Below, in pieces: positions 58,632-64,000 of a stretch of DNA of 64,000 nt. The translations under genes and the position numbers were made by a program. The notes under the pieces are model-generated. The model saw only the letters and a list, made by a program, of their open reading frames with translations, did not search any database and had not been told where the DNA came from. Source of the stretch: Physcia stellaris (Eukaryota > Ascomycota > Lecanoromycetes > Caliciales > Physciaceae); contig JABSSW010000004.1 in the NCBI GenBank assembly GCA_018902385.1, positions 1 through 64,000 on the forward strand. Reading direction: 5' to 3'. Positions within the stretch are counted from its first letter, which is position 1; each line of letters begins with the position of its first letter.

Positions 58632-59468
58632 ATGTCCAGCCGCAATCTAGTCCCCCGAGGCAGCTACAAGCCCTCTCCGCTCGGCCGGACCCTCTTTGTC
58701 AGTCTCCGCGCCCTCGACCCCTTCCTCCAGTGCGCGATCCTTAGTCAGTATGTCAGCATAGGCTGGCTGCCTTCCTTTCTAGGCGGCGCTCTACTCCCCA
58801 GCACCGTCGATGCTAGATCTGGTATCCGCCTATCGCCAACATCACCTCGGTCGGCATCGACCAATTCCACTCTAATCTTCGAGCTCCCACCATATCAGAC
58901 ACTGTTGCTATGCATGTCAGTCGCTTCAATGCTCAAGCAGAATTACTGGGCTTTGTTCATCGGGCGGGAGGAGATGCTACCCAGCTATGCTCTAATCGTA
59001 GCGGCGGCTGCAACAGTGATGAACAGCCTCAACAGCGCATTGGGGCTTTGGAGCCGAACATCAGCATGCCCGGCCCCTCCGCCTTCTACTCTCTTCTCCC
59101 TCGTCGCCAACCCCACCATCTCTCTCGGCACACTCCTTTTCGCGCTCGGTATCTTCCTCGAGCTGGGCTCAGAAATCCAGCGCAGCGCGTTCAAAGCCGA
59201 CACCAAGAACAAAGGAAACCCCTATGATGGAGGCCTTTTTGGATACGCGAGGAATATCAACTACACTGGCTTCTCGCTGTGGAAAGCTGGGTACGCGATG
59301 GTTGCAGCTGGGCTGGGGTTTGGGTTTGTCGTGGCGGTGATACTTTTGAATGATTTTCGGTGGAGGGCGGTGCCGGAATTGGAAGGGTATTGTAAGAGAA
59401 GGTATGGGAATGATTGGGAGGAGGTCAAGAGGAGGGTGAGGTGGGTGCTGATACCTGGTGTGCTCTAA
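58632..59468 (+). CDS. Integral membrane protein, ICMT/DUF1295-like methyltransferase family (278 aa)
   Basis: The start is the ATG at 58632 (context TTCATCATGTCC). The protein has five or six hydrophobic segments. The C-terminal part resembles isoprenylcysteine methyltransferase / steroid 5-alpha-reductase-like (DUF1295) proteins: G-L-F-G-Y-A-R-N-I-N-Y-T-G-F in the position of the family's G-L-F-R-Y-x-R-H-P-N-Y-x-G, then a helix, R-W-R-A-V-P-E-L-E, and Y-G-N-D-W-E-E-V-K-R-R-V-R. In the family the second helix of the motif binds SAM or NADPH. Here the usual His-Pro is Asn-Ile, so catalytic activity is uncertain. Single exon, apparently intact. It is divergent from the methyltransferase pseudogene at 57245-58279, with ~350 bp between the starts. 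Confidence 0.72.
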   Translation: MSSRNLVPRGSYKPSPLGRTLFVSLRALDPFLQCAILSQYVSIGWLPSFLGGALLPSTVDARSGIRLSPTSPRSASTNSTLIFELPPYQTLLLCMSVASMLKQNYWALFIGREEMLPSYALIVAAAATVMNSLNSALGLWSRTSACPAPPPSTLFSLVANPTISLGTLLFALGIFLELGSEIQRSAFKADTKNKGNPYDGGLFGYARNINYTGFSLWKAGYAMVAAGLGFGFVVAVILLNDFRWRAVPELEGYCKRRYGNDWEEVKRRVRWVLIPGVL

Positions 59469-59983
59469 GACAAGGTTAGATGAAGGCAGACTGGAGGATT
59501 CGACCAAGGGCGACTCGCTGTTCGATGCGCGATTGGACAACGACTCCGAGGTCTGGTACCAAGCGGTACCATTTTCTTGCATATACCCTAACAGGCCTCC
59601 GAGAAACCGCCTTCGGACTCAATCAGAACACGATGTTTTGACTCCCGTCATTCATATGCTTGTAGCGGGGACGGATCCGCGTCTGGTCACAACGAGTATA
59701 TAGTGGCGATGCATGTGAGTTAAATTCGCACCACACCAGACTACCGGGGTATTCGGACAGGCTTACGAAACTGTGGGTGGTCTGAAGATCGTCTTGAGAA
59801 CGCATGCAACAAGCCTGAAGGATCTGCCTGAGCTCTCTGTGAGTCACTCACTGTTCGAAGGCCTTAAAGCAAGAAGAAGAAGAGGAAGAAGAAGAAGAAG
59901 CAAACGTTGAGAAAACGTAGATTCCGAGGAGCGTGAGAGGGAATATCAAGATTGTAAGTCCGTAGAGAAGATCTGTTCAAGAT
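59469..59983. other. Intergenic stretch with an AAG microsatellite
   Basis: No supported gene. A GAA/AAG-rich microsatellite lies at 59871-59900. The flanking genes converge here. Confidence 0.45.
59871..59900. repeat. AAG trinucleotide microsatellite (imperfect)
   Basis: About ten AAG units with one AGG interruption. Confidence 0.9.
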
Positions 59984-61967
59984 CTACTGTCTCGCGCCAT
60001 TAACCTTGATCCTAACACCCACACTGTCAGGATGATGAGCCCCCAAAAAGCCATCCCCTACGTAATCCACATCCCTCTCCTTAGTTGTCTCATACAATTC
60101 CATATCAAACCGTCGGAAGAGAATCACAAGCGCAAGATTCATTTCCGCTAGGGCGAACCTACATGACGGTCATCAGCTGGTTAATCGGGGGTTGTCAACT
60201 TTCAAAGGAATATTACCTCATCCCCTGGCACATCCTTGTGCCCTTTCCGAACGGTACGAAATATCGATCAAGATCCGGACTGTGGATCCAGCGATCGGGT
60301 TCAAACGCCTCAGGAGCAGGAAAGACTTTCGGATCGAGTAGGACATCGTGTGGCGTCATGCCAACTGGCGTCTATGGCATCTCAGTCATCGCTGTGGTCA
60401 TAATACTAGTAATGACGAGAGTTAAGTTCTTCTTACTTTCGGCGGTATGATCCAGTCCTTATACCTTAGTTCCTCGTGTGCCATAAGTGGCCATCTGGAC
60501 GTGGTCATTGCCGCTATTCTTAGGATTTCTTTGACTACAGCGTTCTAACCACAACTGTCAGAATACTTCAAGCCAACAAGAACTATAATAGAGGGTTGAC
60601 TTGCCAGGTAGTGTCTCTTTTCAAGCTCCTTGATGGACGGGGCTCTGGACACATCAGGCATGGCATCTATAGCCTCTTCCTGCATTCGCTGCAGCACGCT
60701 AGGATTAGTCAAGATGTAAAAGACCCCCAGTTCCAACGTCCTGGCTGTAGTTTCTCCTCCGGCTACTATGACTGTGAATCCTTCTTGTGCCAGGCGATGT
60801 ATGTTCTTCTCATCCGCCTGCAGAGAGCTGTCCCGGATGGTTCTGAATAACAGATTCTTTCCTTGTTCCATGCCCGAGGCGGATTCGATGTGGCCTTTCT
60901 CTTCGTGCAAGAGGTATGTCTTAGCTCTAGCATACGTTTGCTACACATGATGACCACCATCAATAACCCGCTTAGTCGTTACTAGGCGTGTCTGCAGGGG
61001 ACTAACCTCATGGATCTCCAACAAACCTGCCATCTCGGGCTTCAACCACCTAATGACCTTAATCGGCAGAGCCTTTCCCAGAGCCAGCATCGAAGGGAAC
61101 TGTTTCACCAACGGCGTCATCTTGGACGTAGTCTCCAACGTCGCCCACCACCGTCGCGCACCCTCCTCATCCCTCTGCAACCCCATGGATTCGCCCATCG
61201 CATACTGATATATCGTATCCGTCGTGAACGCGACGAAGACACCTCTTAGCTCCACGACTTCCTTCGCAACGCATTTGCGCTGGAATGTATCTGACAGGAT
61301 CTGGACTTTCTCTTGCATGATACCGTCCGCGCTCGCGATAGCTCGGCTCGAGAAGAGGGGGCTGAGCGCTGCTCGACGCTTGCCGTGGAGCGTGTGGTCT
61401 ACTGTTCCGAATCCTGGACATCCAAATACGAATAAGCATGAGTAAGACAACCTCAATTAAAAAGGCGTCACCCCAGCCAATTCCACACCCATAAGGAGCA
61501 AAAGAAAAGGGAAAAATTACCAGCCTCCCCGGTTCCTGCCATTTTTGCCGCCGGGGGCCATTTATCCCTCCGAGTCGGATTGTTGGCGTACAAAACCTCA
61601 TACCACTCGGGATCATCGACGTGTAATTCATCGGGGTTGATCCTGACGAATCGGTCCATAGATTCTATGCATCTCTCTTATTTTGTCTGCGAAGAGGCCG
61701 TGGCCTTTGATGATGTCGTGGTAGAATTCGTACCATTTCGTTGCGGCGGCTATAGTAAGTTTCGGAGTAAGCATCAACTCAAGGCGTGTTTCGGAGTGGT
61801 AACGACCTAAGGAACATTCCGAGAAGGGTAGTAAAGCCCCGAAAAGGCTTACCGAGCTTGGGGCCTGGGAAATTTGAGAGAGGGTGGAAGTAGAGGCGGT
61901 AGATGACGAGGAAGAGAGGGTAGAGGATGAGAGCTGCGAGAATCGAAGAAAGGGCGAGCGAAGCCAT
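59984..61967 (-). pseudogene. Cytochrome P450 monooxygenase, seven exons, one-base frameshift in exon 2
   Basis: Exons 61967-61853, 61749-61521, 61413-61007, 60940-60605, 60544-60437, 60371-60217 and 60158-59984 give ~507 residues, normal for the family, if one extra base near 61648 is ignored. The N-terminal membrane anchor is followed by N-F-P-G-P-K-L. The I-helix is A-G-G-E-T-T, the K-helix E-I-L-R, then F-E-P-D-R-W and the haem loop F-G-K-G-T-R-M-C-Q-G. Exon 2 reads K-W-Y-E-F-Y-H-D-I-I-K-G and I-Y-G-P-I, then must change frame to reach [13 protein letters not shown]. The intron between exons 4 and 5 starts with GC (CTG/GCAAGT), a known minor donor; all others are GT-AG. As sequenced, translation stops shortly after the shift. 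It would act at the ER membrane; substrate unknown. Confidence 0.82.
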
Positions 61968-63799
61968 TTTGCGATATGGTTTATAAGATGATGAGTTGAG
62001 GTTCAGCGCTGTTGGCTTTTACAGCCGTGTTCCAGGAAAGTAGTAAAGTCCCGGGGTTCTCGACGTAACTTATCCCCTGCACTGACGATACTTCAGATAG
62101 CTCGAATCATCCTGACTCACACAATGTAGACTTTATAAATACACCCGCCAAGATTGTGCTGCACGAGATACGAGGCTTACATCCACATTTATGGCTGTCA
62201 CTACTTCCACTGATTTATAGTTCACGGCGCATTATCCTATCTAAGTGTGCAATGTCGATATTCGCATTAGGCTCGCTGCAATGTAACCACCTGGAAAGTA
62301 CCCATGTACATGTAGTGCTGAGAGGGAGTGCTAAAAGCTTACTCATCTAGGGTCCTTCCAGCTAGTCAAGATAAGCCTGCAGGAAAGATGACAGAGCCTA
62401 CACGAGGTTTTCATCTGCATTTAGAAATCTACACAGAGTTCAAGCCAGCATAGTTGCTTCTATGAGTCAAAGAAACAATTCTCTCGAGATTGCGAGATTT
62501 GGCGGATGAAACGTAGTGAAATGATACCTTACCATTGGGGCACCTTTGAGGCACGAAAAGAGATGCTGAGGTTCTGAATAGTTTTCAGACTGAGCTAGCA
62601 CGCAGAGAAGCAATACGCTTATCTCAATATTGCGTTTGGTATCGTCGTCGTCGGCGTCTGCGAACGTCGCGGTGTTTATGGTTTGTCGAGCTCCTTACCG
62701 AAGTCAAGCCCCGTAGATCGAGTCCAACATTCATGAAAGGATTTGTGCAACTGAGACGAGGCTTACCTTATCAATAAGCAAATAAACTTTGACACGAGCT
62801 AGGGCTCTTGTAGTTTAGGGGAACAACTGAGGGAGATGGCGAGTAATCCCTCAGCAAGTTGATTCACGTGAGAAGTCGTCGTGGCTTATCTACAGATTAG
62901 AGATGCCCTGTAAGGGTAAGAATCTGATTGTCATTTCTCAGTCTTTCAGGTTTAGTTGTCATGATGATTTTCCACGGACGGGCTGTCATGATTCATGCAC
63001 ACTCTAGCAGCATGCAATATTCAGAGTATTCAGAGCAAAAGAAAGGATGGCTTCAATCTCTTGAAGGGACAAATGACTGCCTAAGAAACATTGATAACAT
63101 CACAGATAATAACTAATACCTCGATGACTTCCAAGATGAGTAATGATCCATGAACACTCATGACATCACAATCGAGAATCAGACGGCCATCCCCAAAAGC
63201 CTTTAAAGGAACTATCGCAGTACTCGTCTGATGCCGAGTTCATGTGACGTTGCCGACAGAGGTCGGACTGGCGTCTCGAGTAACATAGACGCAACGTCGT
63301 CCATTTTGTCGTTCTTCGAAAAGGCTCTTTCTAGAATCTGTGTTATCTTTTGGGTTTGCGGGGGGTATTGCCACGGAGCGTTTTTGATAGAAGCGCTTTG
63401 AGTCCCTCATCTGAAAAATTCCGAGCGAGATTTCTGCCCGACGTTTACAGTACTCGACCGGGGCTGGCAAGTCTTCTCTGCAGGTTTAGTGTAGTGAGGC
63501 AGGTTCGAGACATCAGCGTTGAGGGTAAGAAAAACAGAATTATCGACTGATCCTCAACACTAGGAGTATTATTCCGCGTACGATTCCGAAGAGAACCAGT
63601 GTAATTGGTGGAAATTATGCTCAGAAGTCCTGATCTTCCTCGTCAGAAGAATCTGTAGCTTACTTGGGTTCTCCTTGAACGTATATTTCAAGGTCTTGGG
63701 AATATGAGGCTGCACACTTTTTTCCATCGCTCGCAAGTTTAAGCTCTGGTTTGAGGAGGTCATGTCTTCCGGAGTGTTGAGGATCTGTTCACTTTTTGG
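61968..63799. other. 1.8-kb stretch without a supported gene
   Basis: Short open frames on both strands (for example 62928-63116 and 63240-63470) show no recognisable domain. The left end should hold the P450 promoter. Confidence 0.4.
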
Positions 63800-63934
63800 T
63801 CACTCTGCACACCATTCGACACCCAAGTACTTCTCGCAGCGCTCGTCATCATCTTTTTCCACGACTACCGCCAGATTCTGATGCTGTAGCAGATGGAAAG
63901 AACATCGGACAGAGAGACTAGCATCTTGCTTCAC
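63800..63934 (-). CDS. Possible C-terminal exon of a gene running off the window
   Basis: The minus-strand frame ends with V-V-V-E-K-D-D-D-E-R-C-E-K-Y-L-G-V-E-W-C-A-E before a TGA at 63800-63802. The composition looks coding, but only ~44 codons are open and a stop (63935-63937) lies upstream, so an intron would be needed. No family recognised. Confidence 0.22.
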   Translation of the reverse strand: MKQDASLSVRCSFHLLQHQNLAVVVEKDDDERCEKYLGVEWCAE

Positions 63935-64000
63935 TTAGCGTCCTTTGTAACACGAAATTGGAGCAATTGTTTATCGATCCGTTGCGTAGTCCTCTGCTTT

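Noticed and set aside
57245-61967. Secondary-metabolite gene cluster (methyltransferase, ICMT-like protein, P450)
   Set aside because: No polyketide, peptide or terpene synthase, transporter or regulator is seen, and two of the three genes are broken.

Overview
The window reads as nuclear DNA of a filamentous ascomycete (Pezizomycotina). The support is short GT-AG introns (47-108 nt), secreted cysteine-rich proteins, a multi-exon P450, a UMTA-like methyltransferase, an F-box protein, and a sharp alternation of GC-balanced gene islands with very AT-rich repeat blocks. No species can be named from sequence alone.

Layout. (1) 1-14740: AT-rich block with a decayed telomere-linked RecQ-like helicase (minus strand, 890-6029), a 22-bp satellite (7258-8355), two arrays of a ~183-bp repeat, a 2.1-kb LTR element with a perfect 5-bp target duplication (9717-11849), and three copies of a ~1-kb repeat. 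(2) 14741-27285: gene island with a frameshifted small secreted protein, a hAT-type MITE with an 8-bp target duplication, two intact secreted-protein genes and a 90-aa protein. (3) 27285-36872: AT-rich block ending in a complete but dead Ty1/copia element (145-bp LTRs, minus orientation). (4) 36873-45586: island with a frameshifted polytopic membrane protein, a conserved hypothetical gene and a five-exon secreted cysteine-rich gene. (5) 45587-53159: AT-rich 7.6-kb element with long terminal inverted repeats. (6) 53160-64000: island with a partial conserved gene, an F-box gene, a broken methyltransferase, a small membrane protein of ICMT/DUF1295 type and a frameshifted cytochrome P450.

The most unusual signal is the mutation pattern of the AT-rich blocks. 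C survives almost only before A or G, and G almost only after C or T: CpC, CpT, GpG and ApG have nearly vanished while CpA and CpG remain. This differs from canonical RIP, which mainly converts CpA to TpA. Two internal controls support it. The two LTRs of the copia element differ almost entirely by C-to-T in CpC/CpT context on either strand, and a repeat unit that is mutated up to about 14740 continues unmutated to the right. One consequence is that CAA/CAG codons are not turned into stops, so decayed frames stay open but lose Pro, Gly and Trp. This is why the helicase and copia proteins can still be recognised.

At least four island genes carry single-base frameshifts or dead splice sites (16.3, 38.2, 57-58 and 61.6 kb). 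Either genes next to the repeat blocks are decaying, or the assembly carries indel errors. The genes do not form an obvious pathway. The P450, methyltransferase and ICMT-like gene lie close together but no backbone synthase is present. All exon structures were worked out by eye and need transcript support.
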